Assembly: GCA_046047495.1 (NCBI GenBank)
Contig: JBJOHV010000046.1
Location: 1 to 64,000, forward strand
Direction of reading: 5' to 3'
DNA length: 64,000 nt
DNA from: NORP240 sp046047495
Lineage (GTDB): Bacteria; Pseudomonadota; Gammaproteobacteria; Pseudomonadales; Pseudohongiellaceae
This document shows positions 26,440 through 35,915 of the stretch, one piece after another; within the stretch, counting starts at the first letter, position 1; each line of letters begins with the position of its first letter. The notes beneath the pieces are model-generated. The model saw only the letters and a list, made by a program, of their open reading frames with translations, made no database searches and was not told the DNA's origin. A program made the position numbers and the translations under genes.

Positions 26440-26706
26440 TAACTGTCATTTTCCTGCTGCCTCGAATTTGTCGAAAATTCTGTAATTCTGCGGAAACTGG
26501 TCAGGGACATCTGGGAGACGAACACGTCGAAAAGCCAGTCCAGGGACTGCTGGCTACGCGCCAAGGCACTGCTGACAATTATGCACAGCCCTCGGCCTGC
26601 TGGCGGTCACAGAGGTGGTTGAATCAAACAACTGGCTCATCAGGGCTGCTACAGCGGACGAGGAAGGCGTGTCGGTTTCCCATGGGGAGCATGGCAGTGA
26701 TGCCAG
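26440..26706. other. Intergenic DNA upstream of the eptA remnant
   Basis: No open frame with recognisable homology on either strand. The only clear signal in the stretch leading to 26768 is the CTTAAG repeat annotated next. Confidence 0.4.
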
Positions 26707-26723
26707 CTTAAGGCGCTCTTAAG
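26707..26723. promoter_or_regulatory. PmrA/ColR-like box upstream of eptA
   Basis: CTTAAG-GCGCT-CTTAAG: two CTTAAG half-sites spaced by five bases, an 11-base repeat. This matches the known PmrA box layout (CTTAAK-N5-CTTAAG) and lies 45 bases upstream of the GTG start of an eptA-family gene, the classical PmrA target. Because CTTAAG is itself palindromic, the site is also an inverted repeat extended to 10-bp arms (CCAGCTTAAG/CTTAAGCTGG). Confidence 0.65.
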
Positions 26724-26767
26724 CTGGGAGTGCCAGACTGTGAAAAACCCTGCCAAAGGACCTCAGC

Positions 26768-28229
26768 GTGCAGCGCATTTCTCCCGAACTGTCATCCACC
26801 CCATTGATCCTGCTGTCTGCGGCGCTGCTCACCCTTGGCTATAACACGGCTTTTTTTGCCAACACCCTGCGCAGCTATCCGCTGGGAGACGGCAACGTGG
26901 GTTTTCTGCTGTCCCTGGTCCTGCTGCTGTTCTGCCTGACCGTGTTGCTGCTCGCCCTGGTCGGCAACCGCTTCACCCTCAAGCCCGTGTTGATGGTGAT
27001 ATTTCCCGGTGCCGCCCTGGGTGGTCCAGCGCACCCGAATGCCGGCGTTGCCGCTGGGCCTGGCGGTCAAGCGCAGGCTGCAGCTGTTGCTGGCGGCCGG
27101 CGCCGGCTGCCTGCTGGTGATGCTGCCATTTGCCAGCCATTACTCTAGCTTTTTCCGCGAACACAAGGTCCTGCGCTACTACAGCAACCCTCTGACCTTC
27201 ATTTACGCGGGCGTCAGTTATGGTGCCGACAGTCTGCACGACGTCGGTGCCGACATGCCACGCCAGGCCATTGGCACCGATGCCAGGATTCCCGCCTGGG
27301 ATCACGACCGGGAGCTCATCATACTGGTGGTGGGCGAGACTGCCCGGGCCGATCATTTTTCCCTCAACGGATATGTCCGCGATACCAACCCGGTGCTGGC
27401 AACCATACCGTCGCTGATCAGCTTCAATCACATGGAATCCTGTGCCACTTCCACCGCCCTGTCCCTGCCCTGCATGTTTTTCCCGGGGGGATCCGGCAAT
27501 TTCGATGTGGGCGCCGCCGCAAGCACCGAGAATGCGCTGGATGTCCTGCAGCACGCCGGCGTCAATGTCCTGTGGCGGGACAACAATTCCGATTCCAAAG
27601 GGGTCGCAATCGATGTGCCATTTGAGGATTTCAAGGTACCGGAACAGAACCCGGTATGTGATATCGAGTGTCGTGACGAGGGCATGCTGACGGGTCTTGA
27701 CGATTACATCGGCTCCACCCCGGAGGGGGACATCCTGATCGTATTGCACCAGATGGGCAACCACGGCCCGGCCTATCACAAGCGTTATCCAGCAGATTTT
27801 GAAAACTTCACACCGGTTTGCACCACCAACCAGTTGGAGCAATGCTCAGTGCAGGAAATCAACAACGCCTATGACAACGCCATCCGCTATACGGATCATT
27901 TCCTGGGCAAGGTGATTGAATTCCTCAAAGGCTATGACGACCGCTTCGAGACCGCCATGTTCTACGTCAGCGACCATGGTGAGTCATTGGGCGAACACGG
28001 CCTGTTCCTCCATGGCCTGCCCAATTTCATGGCACCTGATGAACAGCGCCAGGTGGCTGCCATACTGTGGTTCGGTGACAGCTACGGTATCGATCAGGAA
28101 ATGGTGCGGACCCGCAACGGCTCCCCCCTGAGCCACGATCATGTTTTCCATACCATTCTGGGACTGATGGAGATTCAGACCGCGGTTTACGCACCGGACA
28201 AGGACTTGCTTGCCGGCGCGCATATCTGA
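26768..28229 (+). pseudogene. eptA: Phosphoethanolamine transferase (eptA) broken by an internal deletion
   Basis: EptA adds phosphoethanolamine to lipid A. The N-terminal part (GTG at 26768 after AAAGGAC) carries two membrane helices up to RFTLKPVLMVIF in one frame. From about 27010 the rest is in another frame: VVQRTRM, a membrane helix, HYSSFFREHKVLRYYSNP, then an intact catalytic domain. That domain has GETARADHFSLNGY (Thr nucleophile codon 27339-27341), SCATSTALSLPCMF, GNHGPAY and DHGESLGEHG. Family members are about 540 residues; roughly 55-60 residues around membrane helices 3-4 are missing at the junction near 27003, and the frame is lost. So this is a deletion plus frameshift, not a single base error. 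Confidence 0.85.
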
Positions 28230-28410
28230 CCGTTGGTCCGCCAGTTCGCAATGAAGGTGCCAGGGCCGCAAAGGCGAACAGAAAACCGACAAAAATACCG
28301 TGGGCGATCAGTAACAGGCCTTATCTGTTGCTGAACAGCCCTTAAGCTTCCCCAAATAAGACACAGGCAATAAGTAGAGCTTTCTGGGATTCCAAGCCCA
28401 AGAGGTTCCC

Positions 28411-28552
28411 ATGCCGAAGTCCCGCTATACCGAAACGCAGATCGTTGAATTGCTTAAACAGACCGATGTCGTCATCCGCCGGGGAAGCTATCTGCCGGCA
28501 GTCCGGAATCAGCCAGGCGGCCTATTACCAGTGGAAGTCGAGGTGTGTTGGG
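28411..28552 (+). pseudogene. IS3-family orfA remnant
   Basis: MPKSRYTETQIVELLKQTD matches the N-terminus of IS3-type OrfA (helix-turn-helix). After about residue 19 the homology continues only in another frame (GEAICRQSGISQAAYYQWKS, compare CRxxGISxATYYxWK), so a frameshift is present. The leucine zipper and the OrfB integrase are absent; what follows (to a stop at 28689) is not recognisable. The stretch 28230-28410 holds no gene that I can identify. Confidence 0.7.
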
Positions 28553-28759
28553 ATGATTACGCACAGATATTGAATGATTGTCAGATGAACAGGGATTACC
28601 ATCAACGGAGCCCTGCAAAACTGGACAACCGCCTGCTCCGGGGATACCTTTTGTTCCTCGACGCCGTGACCCAGGCCATCGTCGAGTAAAGCCGCTCTCG
28701 CTTACGGCAGGCATTGAACCTGCCGCGTTCTCCATAACAAGAACAAGAGGACTTTCCCC

Positions 28760-31108
28760 ATGTCCGACTCCGTGCGCCGCCCGCTGATTTTCCCCCTGTT
28801 GCTGCTGGTGTTTGCTGTCCCGCTGACACTGGGTGGATTGCGGCTGTTGTTGCTGGGGGGCTCCTTCTACTACCTGGCAGCGGGGCTGGCACTGGCCGCC
28901 AGTGCCTGGCTTCTGCGCCAGGGGAACAGGCTTGGCGCCCGGCTTTACGGTGCCATGCTGGTGCTCACGGTGCTGTGGTCGTTGGGGGAGGCCGGTCTGG
29001 ATGCCTGGGCCCTGGCGCCGCGCATTCTGCCCTTTGCTGTACTGGGGTGCTGGTTGCTGACCCCCTGGTCACGCCGCGGACTCTCCGGGCAACCTGTCCC
29101 GGCCACCATGGCACCGTCCGTAATGATCGGCGTCATCTGGGGTTTCATTCTGATCCCGCTTGCGGCGGTCTTCGGCAACGCCGACTACCACGTGCAGTCT
29201 ATGGCACCGCGCAGCGGCATGACGGCGGTCAATACCCGGGGTGACTGGCCGAGTTATGGAAATACTCTGGGGGGCACACGCTATTCACCGCTGCGACAGG
29301 TCACACCGGACAACGTCGCGAACCTGCAGGTGGCCTGGACCTACCGGACCCGCGCCGGCGGCGCGTTCAAGGCCACCCCCCTGCAGGTGGGCGATCTGCT
29401 GTATGTATGCACCGGCGGCAATATCGTCATCGCCCTGAATGCCGAGAGCGGCGAGCTGGCCTGGCAGTTTGATCCCAAGGTGCCACCCGAACAGCTGGAA
29501 TTTGCCCGCTATTTCAGCACCGGCTGCCGGGGCGTGTCCTATTACCAGGCCCCGCCGGATTACCAGGGCGAATGCCAGGCGCGCATCCTGATGGCCACCG
29601 CCGATGCCCGCATGCTGGCGCTGGATGCCCTCAGTGGCGAGCGTTGTCTCCAGTTCGGGGATCAGGGCGAGATCGACCTGACCCAACACATGGGCAATGA
29701 CCCGAGCATATTCAATTTCCAGACCTCGCCACCCGGCATCGTGCGGGGCAATGCGGTGATCGGTGGCTGGGTGCTGGACAACCGCAGTGTGGGTGAACCC
29801 TCGGGTGTCATCCGTGCGTTCAATGCCGTCACCGGTCGCTTCGTCTGGGCCTGGGACATGGGCCGGCCGGGAAACCATGACGAACCGCTGCGGGGTGAAG
29901 TGTATACGCGGGGCACACCCAACGTCTGGAGTCTGTTCAGCGTGGATGAGGACCTGGGACTGATCTATGCGCCCACCGGCAATGAAACGCCGGACTATTT
30001 TGGCGGCCAGCGCATGGAAGTGTCCGATCGCTATGCCAGTTCCATTGTGGCTATCGATGGTGAAACCGGTGAGCCACGCTGGTCGTTCCAGACCACCCAT
30101 CATGATATCTGGGATTATGACGTTCCCTCGCAGCCGGTGCTGATCGATCTGCCGGCACGCGACGGTGAAATCATTCCGGCACTGCTGGCCCCCACCAAAC
30201 GCTCCGAAGTGTTCGTGCTGAACCGGGTGACCGGCGAACCGATCTTTGATGTGCAGGAATTGCCGGTGCCGCAGACCGGTGGCGTGCCGGAAGACTATCT
30301 GTCACCCACGCAGCCGTTCGCGATGGATCTGCCGCATTTCCGGCCGGACATAAAGGAAGCGGACATGTGGGGCATCACACCCATAGACCAGATGTTGTGC
30401 CGGATCGAATACCGCAAGATGCGTTACGAAGGACATTTCACGCCACCCGGCGCCGATACCATCCTCACTTTTCCGGGGCCGGCCGGCGGTCACAACTGGG
30501 GCAGCGTCAGTGTGGATGAGGCCAATCACCTGATGGTGGTCAACCCCCTGATCATGGCCAATCAGTTGACCCTGATCCCCCGCGATCAGCTGCCGGAAGG
30601 CGTGGCCGGCAGTCAGCAGGGCACGCCCTATGCCCATACCACCGTGCGCTTTGTGTCACCCCTGGAGATTCCCTGTCAGGAACCACCCTACGGTGTGCTG
30701 GCGGTCATTGATCTTGAGACCAAGGAACTGTTGTGGAAACGCCCCATCGGCACGGCCCGGGAAAGCGGTCCCCTGGGCATCAAAACCCGCCTGCCGCTGA
30801 CCGTGGGCACGCCCCTGAGCGGCGGTACGGTCACCACCGCCGGCGGACTGATTTTCATCGCCGGCACCTATGACAACACGGTGCGCGCCATCGACCTGTA
30901 TTCCGGCCGGGAACTGTGGCAGAACCCCTTGCCCTTTACGGCCCAGGGTACGCCGGCGGTGTATGCGGCGCCCCGCAGCGGCAAGCAGACCCTGGTGGTC
31001 ACGGTGCCTGTCTACAATTCCACCCAGGCGGTGGGGGAACGGGTGCTGCCCGCCGCCGAAGAGGATCCCCTTGGCGGTTACATCATCGCCTATCGACTGC
31101 CGGACTGA
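28760..31108 (+). CDS. gcd: Membrane-bound PQQ glucose dehydrogenase (glucose/quinate/shikimate family)
   Basis: 782 residues. Residues 1-140 hold five predicted membrane helices, the anchor typical of Gcd/QuiA. From about 160 the PQQ propeller starts (DWPSYGNTLGGTRYSPLRQVTP), with GNETPDYFGGQR, HHDIWDYDVPSQPVLIDL and GTPLSGGTVTTAGGLIFIAG. Family enzymes oxidise glucose, quinate or shikimate in the periplasm and pass electrons to ubiquinone in the membrane. The E. coli-like gcd assignment is by architecture; quinate or shikimate cannot be excluded. AGAGGA lies before the ATG. No PQQ synthesis genes are in the window. Confidence 0.88.
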   Translation: MSDSVRRPLIFPLLLLVFAVPLTLGGLRLLLLGGSFYYLAAGLALAASAWLLRQGNRLGARLYGAMLVLTVLWSLGEAGLDAWALAPRILPFAVLGCWLLTPWSRRGLSGQPVPATMAPSVMIGVIWGFILIPLAAVFGNADYHVQSMAPRSGMTAVNTRGDWPSYGNTLGGTRYSPLRQVTPDNVANLQVAWTYRTRAGGAFKATPLQVGDLLYVCTGGNIVIALNAESGELAWQFDPKVPPEQLEFARYFSTGCRGVSYYQAPPDYQGECQARILMATADARMLALDALSGERCLQFGDQGEIDLTQHMGNDPSIFNFQTSPPGIVRGNAVIGGWVLDNRSVGEPSGVIRAFNAVTGRFVWAWDMGRPGNHDEPLRGEVYTRGTPNVWSLFSVDEDLGLIYAPTGNETPDYFGGQRMEVSDRYASSIVAIDGETGEPRWSFQTTHHDIWDYDVPSQPVLIDLPARDGEIIPALLAPTKRSEVFVLNRVTGEPIFDVQELPVPQTGGVPEDYLSPTQPFAMDLPHFRPDIKEADMWGITPIDQMLCRIEYRKMRYEGHFTPPGADTILTFPGPAGGHNWGSVSVDEANHLMVVNPLIMANQLTLIPRDQLPEGVAGSQQGTPYAHTTVRFVSPLEIPCQEPPYGVLAVIDLETKELLWKRPIGTARESGPLGIKTRLPLTVGTPLSGGTVTTAGGLIFIAGTYDNTVRAIDLYSGRELWQNPLPFTAQGTPAVYAAPRSGKQTLVVTVPVYNSTQAVGERVLPAAEEDPLGGYIIAYRLPD

Positions 31109-31109
31109 G

Positions 31110-31245
31110 GGTGAGGGCGGGGCGCAACGGGGAAGCGTGCCACTGCCGCGATGGCCTCGATTTCGGCATACATTCCCGGCCTGCCCAACGCGGCTACCTG
31201 AATCGTGGAGCGGGTGGTGAAGGAGTCGTGCAGGAAATGAATACC
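31110..31245 (-). pseudogene. RidA/YjgF-family remnant (C-terminus)
   Basis: Read on the minus strand the segment encodes HDSFTTRSTIQVAALGRPGM followed by YAEIEAIAAVAR, matching the C-terminal RidA block (ARSTVQVAALPxPGAxVEIEAIAA) with the conserved Arg. The N-terminal part of the fold is not recognisable upstream. It points toward gcd and ends beside its stop. It is probably a gene relic. Confidence 0.6.
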
Positions 31246-31731
31246 AGTCTGCTGCCCTCGGCAATGGATGAAATCTTGTGCATTGAAAAGATTCCTGTGG
31301 GCGTGAGTGTCGGTTGATGTCAGTTGTCGCTCCGTGCGTCGCCCGCACCTGCAGTCGGCAACTTCCATACCAGACCATGAGCCATCCCGCGACTCTCTGC
31401 AACAGCGCCAGATACGCGCCCTGAGCACACCATACGGGTCCCTGTTGGATAACCCATTTCGGTGCGTAGCTGGGGATCGTGCACGGTAACCAAGCATCAC
31501 CCGTCATACCTTGCCTGGATTCAACCGTAAGGGGATGGTCAGAAATCGGAGTCAGCCCTGCTCGCTGCCAGGCGTGTAATCACCCCCTGGTCGACAGGGT
31601 TCGTCCGACAAGGAGCCTCACTCGGATCAACTTGTCGAGAATTCTGACACAGCCGTTGCTTGGAAATAGCCCTGATGCTTCCTGTGCACAGCGCCCTCAC
31701 ATTCGTCGTGAGGTTGTCACAGGCGTGGTGC
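31246..31731. other. Intergenic stretch without recognisable gene
   Basis: Several short open frames exist on both strands but none shows a family motif. Together with the RidA remnant it closes the decayed region that began near 24.8 kb. Confidence 0.4.
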
Positions 31732-33417
31732 TTACCGCTCGACTGCGTAGATCAGGTATCCGGTAAACATTTCCTCGTTACCTTCAAAGCCCCATTGCAC
31801 GGACTCTCGGAAGTTGGGGTTGAACGGGTTGGAGAGGGAATTGTCGAAGGCACCCGACACTGTCACCACTGCGCCGCGCTCGATGGATCGCGGGGTTTCC
31901 AGCCAGTAATTGGGTTGCCAGCCGTAATTGTAGGCGGGCACGCTGATGAGCATTTCCGCTTTGCCATTGCGAGGCGCCAGGTCGAACTGCATTCGCTTGC
32001 CGCGTTGGTTCATCCGCGGCCTTACCGCCAACAGCGTTGCCGGCTCGGTGAACGTGTAACTGGCCGCATAGGGTTGATCGTGATCGCTCGGCGACAACGC
32101 CACTTCGACAGAAACCGGCCGGGTCACGATCTCCCGTGCCGGCTCCCGGTCATGAAAGTACAGACCGATGGTCGTCACATCCTCGAGCACCCGCCCGTGT
32201 GAGTAATAGTGAAACATCAGGGCGAGCTTGTGCCCCGCGGGAATCAGCACGCCTGCGTCTTCCGGGAATACGGTGGCGGGATTCTCGCCAGGGATGAAGC
32301 TGCCCAGGAATCGTCGCTGCGATGTTCGCGCTTCTCTCTCTTCACCCCAGAAATCACGCTCTGGCGCCACCACGAAGGCGGACAGGTTGTGGATCACCCG
32401 TTCCTCTCCGGGTGCAAACTGCACGGCGCGTACCCATTTGTCTTCGGTAAACGGCAGCTCGACCTCCGTATACATGTAATCCAGGATGCCGACGGCGGGA
32501 ATGACATTGCGTGGTGTGTCGATCGTAAAGTCCGGTGTGCCCAGCTGCCATTCGAACGTCTTTTCCAGTGGCACGTCTTCCAGCGGGTCGTGCGCGCCAT
32601 CGCCCCGCGGCGCCCCTGCCTGCATCCAATGCATCAGCTTCTGGCGATCCTCGGCGGGCAGGAAATGGGCGTTTGGCGTCGCCGCAGAATAAGGATCGAT
32701 CTGCATCGGCGGCATGCGCTTGTTCATGATCACTTCCTTGACCATGGGTGACCAGCCGACCAGGGAGTAAAAGCCGTCGAATGCGAACGGCCCGGCACCG
32801 TCCTCTCGGTGGCAGATGGCACAGTGCTTGACGATGATCGGTGCAACTTCGGTGGAATAGTCCGGTGCAGCGGCTGCGTCGCTGTCATAGGCGATCGGGC
32901 AACCGTTGACGTCGGTGCCGGACGTATCGGAGGCCCTGCCGTCCAGCATCACGCCCAGGTTGTCCTGCAGGGCCTTACCGGCATCGCCACGGTAGAGCAG
33001 TGCCAGACGCTGCGGATTGAACACGAGCACTTCACCGGCTTGGGTGATCTGCAGATCCTCGGCGACCAGTTTCAATTCATCAGCGAGAACCGGAAAGCCC
33101 AGGTTCCAGCTCTTTTCGGTTGCCCGGTCCATGGCGTTGATGTCCAGTGCCAGAAACGCTGCCCGCTCGCCATGGCTAGATTGCAGGTCTGCCAGCAGGG
33201 TGGCGGCTTCTTTCGCGGCGAGGCAGGTGTTGTCATAAGCCAGCAAAACCACCGCGTCCCGGTGTTGGTACCGGCTCAACTGGTGGAAGCCGCCTTGATC
33301 GTCCAGGAGTGCGAAATCGCCCACCCGTTCTGCGGCTGCGAAACTCGATGAGCCACTAAAACCGATTACCAAAGTTGCCAGGGTGGCGAACAACAATCCC
33401 ATTCCCTTACGACTCAT
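31732..33417 (-). CDS. Exported thioredoxin-like / cytochrome c / copper-monooxygenase-like protein
   Basis: 561 residues in apparently three parts after a signal peptide (1-28). Residues 30-165 form a peroxiredoxin/thioredoxin-like domain with a single Cys (NTCLAAKE, Cys65). Residues 188-285 form a cytochrome c domain with haem motif CAICH at 199-203 and MPPMQIDP as a likely Met-ligand area. From about 290 to the end is a beta-sandwich region with conserved-looking His (RVIHNLSAF, LMFHYYSHGR), resembling the type II copper ascorbate-dependent monooxygenase (PHM/DBM-like) fold. Such fusions occur in environmental bacteria, with unknown substrates. It ends 17 bases downstream... in reading order, after the 33434 gene, so the two probably form an operon. 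Confidence 0.75.
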   Translation of the reverse strand: MSRKGMGLLFATLATLVIGFSGSSSFAAAERVGDFALLDDQGGFHQLSRYQHRDAVVLLAYDNTCLAAKEAATLLADLQSSHGERAAFLALDINAMDRATEKSWNLGFPVLADELKLVAEDLQITQAGEVLVFNPQRLALLYRGDAGKALQDNLGVMLDGRASDTSGTDVNGCPIAYDSDAAAAPDYSTEVAPIIVKHCAICHREDGAGPFAFDGFYSLVGWSPMVKEVIMNKRMPPMQIDPYSAATPNAHFLPAEDRQKLMHWMQAGAPRGDGAHDPLEDVPLEKTFEWQLGTPDFTIDTPRNVIPAVGILDYMYTEVELPFTEDKWVRAVQFAPGEERVIHNLSAFVVAPERDFWGEEREARTSQRRFLGSFIPGENPATVFPEDAGVLIPAGHKLALMFHYYSHGRVLEDVTTIGLYFHDREPAREIVTRPVSVEVALSPSDHDQPYAASYTFTEPATLLAVRPRMNQRGKRMQFDLAPRNGKAEMLISVPAYNYGWQPNYWLETPRSIERGAVVTVSGAFDNSLSNPFNPNFRESVQWGFEGNEEMFTGYLIYAVER

Positions 33418-33433
33418 AAATCAACTCCTGTCA

Positions 33434-34582
33434 CTATTGGCGACCGATACTGATGTGGGGATTCTCCGATTGCTCCCGCGACCAGTTGCGATCAGGCCAG
33501 GTCAAGCCGCCGCGTGCGGGGCCGCCGGCGTTGTAGATTCCGCCGCGCAATACGAAGATGAGATATTTCAATTCATCGGGTGCCAGGTTGGCGCTTTTGT
33601 CTGTGTAGGCAGCCACCACGTCCTCAATCGTCTGCGTGCGATTCTCGATGCCGGGGTAGGCCAGGACATCGCCAATGACCACTTTCAAAGCCTCCAGATT
33701 GTCCAGGATGTACGCCGCGTCGGGATACTTTTCGTAAAACGTCGGTGCGATCACCGGGCTGGTGGGAATGTCAGCGGGCAAAGCGACAAAGCCGCTGTGC
33801 TGCCTGATCAGCTTTTCGTTGTAGAGGGCTGCCAGATGTTCGATGTCAGCATCAAGCTGTTCGTCGCTGGCGGCAGTCACGACGATTTCAAGCAATGCTA
33901 TTTTCAACCACTGGGACGCCCACGTGAGGCCACTGAACTGAGGAAACCCAACCGCATAGGCATAGGCATAGGGATGGTCGGACAGCAAGGCATCCGACTT
34001 GGGCCGTGAAGGAACGGAATGGGTGTCATCACTCAGGTAACGCTGCACGGCGTCTGCAATGGCCGATGGTTTGTCCGCAAATTGCGGATTCAGATATATC
34101 TCTATGAGTTCTTCCACGAACTCGCGACCCCGCTGCAGTGTCTGCAGGGCAACCGGAGGCAGGGTACCGATTTCCGCAAGGAGGGGCCGGACTTCCTCGG
34201 CGCTATGCTCCTCGTAGACGACGCCGAGCAAACCCGGTGTCACACGGCTCTCGAACATACGATGGGGTCCCAACAGGGACAAATGGTTGCCTGCCGAGTG
34301 GTAATGGGAGGTTTGCGCCTCCTCCAGTTCGGCAAGCTTGTCCAATAACATCCGCTGGCCAATTGCGGAGCTTGGGGACTCGTTGGTCAGAACGATTTCC
34401 TCAAAGGCACGTGCCTGCAGAACATCGTGTGCGAGGAGCAGTTGTTGCAGCTGGGGATATCGGGTCGCCAGAATCGTGGTGTCCGCCGCTGACACTGGAG
34501 CGCAACAGACAAGGGCGGCAACCCCAAGGGCCGATAGTCTGGATAAGAATCGCGCTGTGGCTTGTCGTGGAAACGAAATCAT
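33434..34582 (-). CDS. Secreted hypothetical protein upstream of the redox fusion gene
   Basis: 382 residues with a signal peptide (ending CCAPVSAAD). The mature part looks mostly alpha-helical, with no Cys, and has the motifs GPHRMFESRVTPGLLGVVYEE and YLIFVLRGGIYNAGGPARGG. I recognise no family. It is the first gene of a likely two-gene operon with the thioredoxin/cytochrome c/monooxygenase-like gene, with only 16 bases between them, so it may be a partner or chaperone of that protein. Confidence 0.7.
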   Translation of the reverse strand: MISFPRQATARFLSRLSALGVAALVCCAPVSAADTTILATRYPQLQQLLLAHDVLQARAFEEIVLTNESPSSAIGQRMLLDKLAELEEAQTSHYHSAGNHLSLLGPHRMFESRVTPGLLGVVYEEHSAEEVRPLLAEIGTLPPVALQTLQRGREFVEELIEIYLNPQFADKPSAIADAVQRYLSDDTHSVPSRPKSDALLSDHPYAYAYAVGFPQFSGLTWASQWLKIALLEIVVTAASDEQLDADIEHLAALYNEKLIRQHSGFVALPADIPTSPVIAPTFYEKYPDAAYILDNLEALKVVIGDVLAYPGIENRTQTIEDVVAAYTDKSANLAPDELKYLIFVLRGGIYNAGGPARGGLTWPDRNWSREQSENPHISIGRQ

Positions 34583-34908
34583 CGGTCCCCTCTATCGTGA
34601 TCCACGGTCTCTGTTGCCGGGATCAAAACCGGTGTAATCCCATGAAACTGGTGTGACAGTTTCCCAGCCTCCAAGCTAGCAGACGGGGCGGAACATCCCT
34701 TGATATCGGTCAAACGAGAGGAACTTAGACGCTTTACCCAGAACCGGGGTCGGAGCAAAAGTCACAAATTTGCTCCGACCCCGGCTTAGCTGGGTTGAAG
34801 CCCAGCGAGGGTTCTGGGGGCCATGGGCGGGAAGACAAGTCTGGCGCGGTTCGCTTACACTGACGGGCAGTTTTTCGCCACCAACTGACCCAAACAACGA
34901 GGTATTCC
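34583..34908. other. Divergent intergenic region
   Basis: Lies between two divergently transcribed genes, so it must hold two promoters. I see no strong -35/-10 pair. The one clear element is the palindrome at 34744-34784. Confidence 0.4.
34744..34784. repeat. GGGGTCGGAG palindrome, copy 2 (REP-like)
   Basis: Perfect 16-bp arms (CCGGGGTCGGAGCAAA and its complement) enclose the loop AGTCACAAA. Arms and the GTCACAA loop core match the copy at 12408-12450; only the outermost loop bases differ, and they change as a pair (T..T to A..A). Confidence 0.85.
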
Positions 34909-35832
34909 ATGACCAGATCTTCCTGCATCGGCCTGTTGACTGCCCTCAGTCTCGGCATCCTTGCCAGTGCCAGTCACTCCGCGGAACTGTCCCTGGTACG
35001 CTACGGTGCAGCCGGGCAGGAAAAGCCCGGGCTGGTCGACGCCCAGGGTCAGCTGCGGGATCTGTCCGCCCACATTGCGGACATTACGCCGGACGTGCTG
35101 TCCGATGCATCACTGGAGGCCATCGCCGCCATCCCGCTCACCGATCTGCCGCCGGTGGCGGGCAATCCCCGTTACGGCGTGCCTCTGACAGGGATCGGCA
35201 AGATCATCGCCGTGGGCTTCAATTACGTGAACCACGCGGCCGAGATGCAGGTGGAGCTGCCCACCGAACCGCTGATTTTCATGAAAGCCACCTCGGCCCT
35301 TACCGGACCCTTTGATGACGTCATCCAGCCGCGCAATGGCCACAAGCTGGATTACGAGTCCGAACTGGTCATCGTCATCGGCAAGCGCGCCCAATACGTA
35401 TCCGAAGCCGATGTGTTCGAATACATTGCCGGCTACACCGTCGGCCATGATGTTTCCGAGCGCGCCTTCCAGCGTGAACGCGGCGGGCAGTTCACCAAAG
35501 GCAAGAGCGCCGACACATTCGCACCCGTAGGTCCGCTGTTAGTTACGCGGGACAACATCGACGACGTGCAGGATCTGGCGATCTGGTCCGAGGTCAATGG
35601 CGAGATGCGACAGCAGGGCACGACGGCGGACATGGTGTTCGGCGTGGCAAAGATCGTCAGCCATCTGAGCGAATTCATGACTCTCTATCCTGGCGATATC
35701 ATTTTCACCGGAACGCCGGCCGGTGTGGGCGACGGGATGGTGCCACCGGTGTACCTGAAGCCGGGCGACGTGGTGAGACTGGGCATCGAAGGCCTGGGTG
35801 AGCAACGTCAGACCATCGTGGCCCCGCGCTGA
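34909..35832 (+). CDS. Exported fumarylacetoacetate hydrolase-family protein
   Basis: 307 residues. The C-terminal FAH fold is clear: KIIAVGFNYVNHAAEM, IFMKATSALTGPFDDV, then the metal-site stretch LDYESELVIVIG, GYTVGHDVSERAFQ and GDIIFTGTPAGVG. The family cleaves or decarboxylates C-C bonds of keto-acid compounds using Mg or Mn. Most members are cytoplasmic, but this one begins with a Sec signal peptide (MTRSSCIGLLTALSLGILAS, cleavage near SHSAE). GAGG precedes the ATG. The N-terminal region of about 90 residues before the fold matches the usual small domain. Substrate unknown. Confidence 0.88.
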   Translation: MTRSSCIGLLTALSLGILASASHSAELSLVRYGAAGQEKPGLVDAQGQLRDLSAHIADITPDVLSDASLEAIAAIPLTDLPPVAGNPRYGVPLTGIGKIIAVGFNYVNHAAEMQVELPTEPLIFMKATSALTGPFDDVIQPRNGHKLDYESELVIVIGKRAQYVSEADVFEYIAGYTVGHDVSERAFQRERGGQFTKGKSADTFAPVGPLLVTRDNIDDVQDLAIWSEVNGEMRQQGTTADMVFGVAKIVSHLSEFMTLYPGDIIFTGTPAGVGDGMVPPVYLKPGDVVRLGIEGLGEQRQTIVAPR

Positions 35833-35915
35833 GCCATGGGCTTGCCCTGGGGATAAAACAATCCCCAGGGCGCTCCCACTTTCTTCTGTAATCTGAAACG
35901 CCCGCACCTCACGTC

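Noticed and set aside
26468..31646. 15-base near-identical words (TTGTCGAAAATTCTG at 26468 and TTGTCGAGAATTCTG at 31632) as possible flanking repeats of an inserted segment
   Set aside because: Pairs of 15-mers with one mismatch are expected many times by chance in 64 kb, and no extension of the match is seen.
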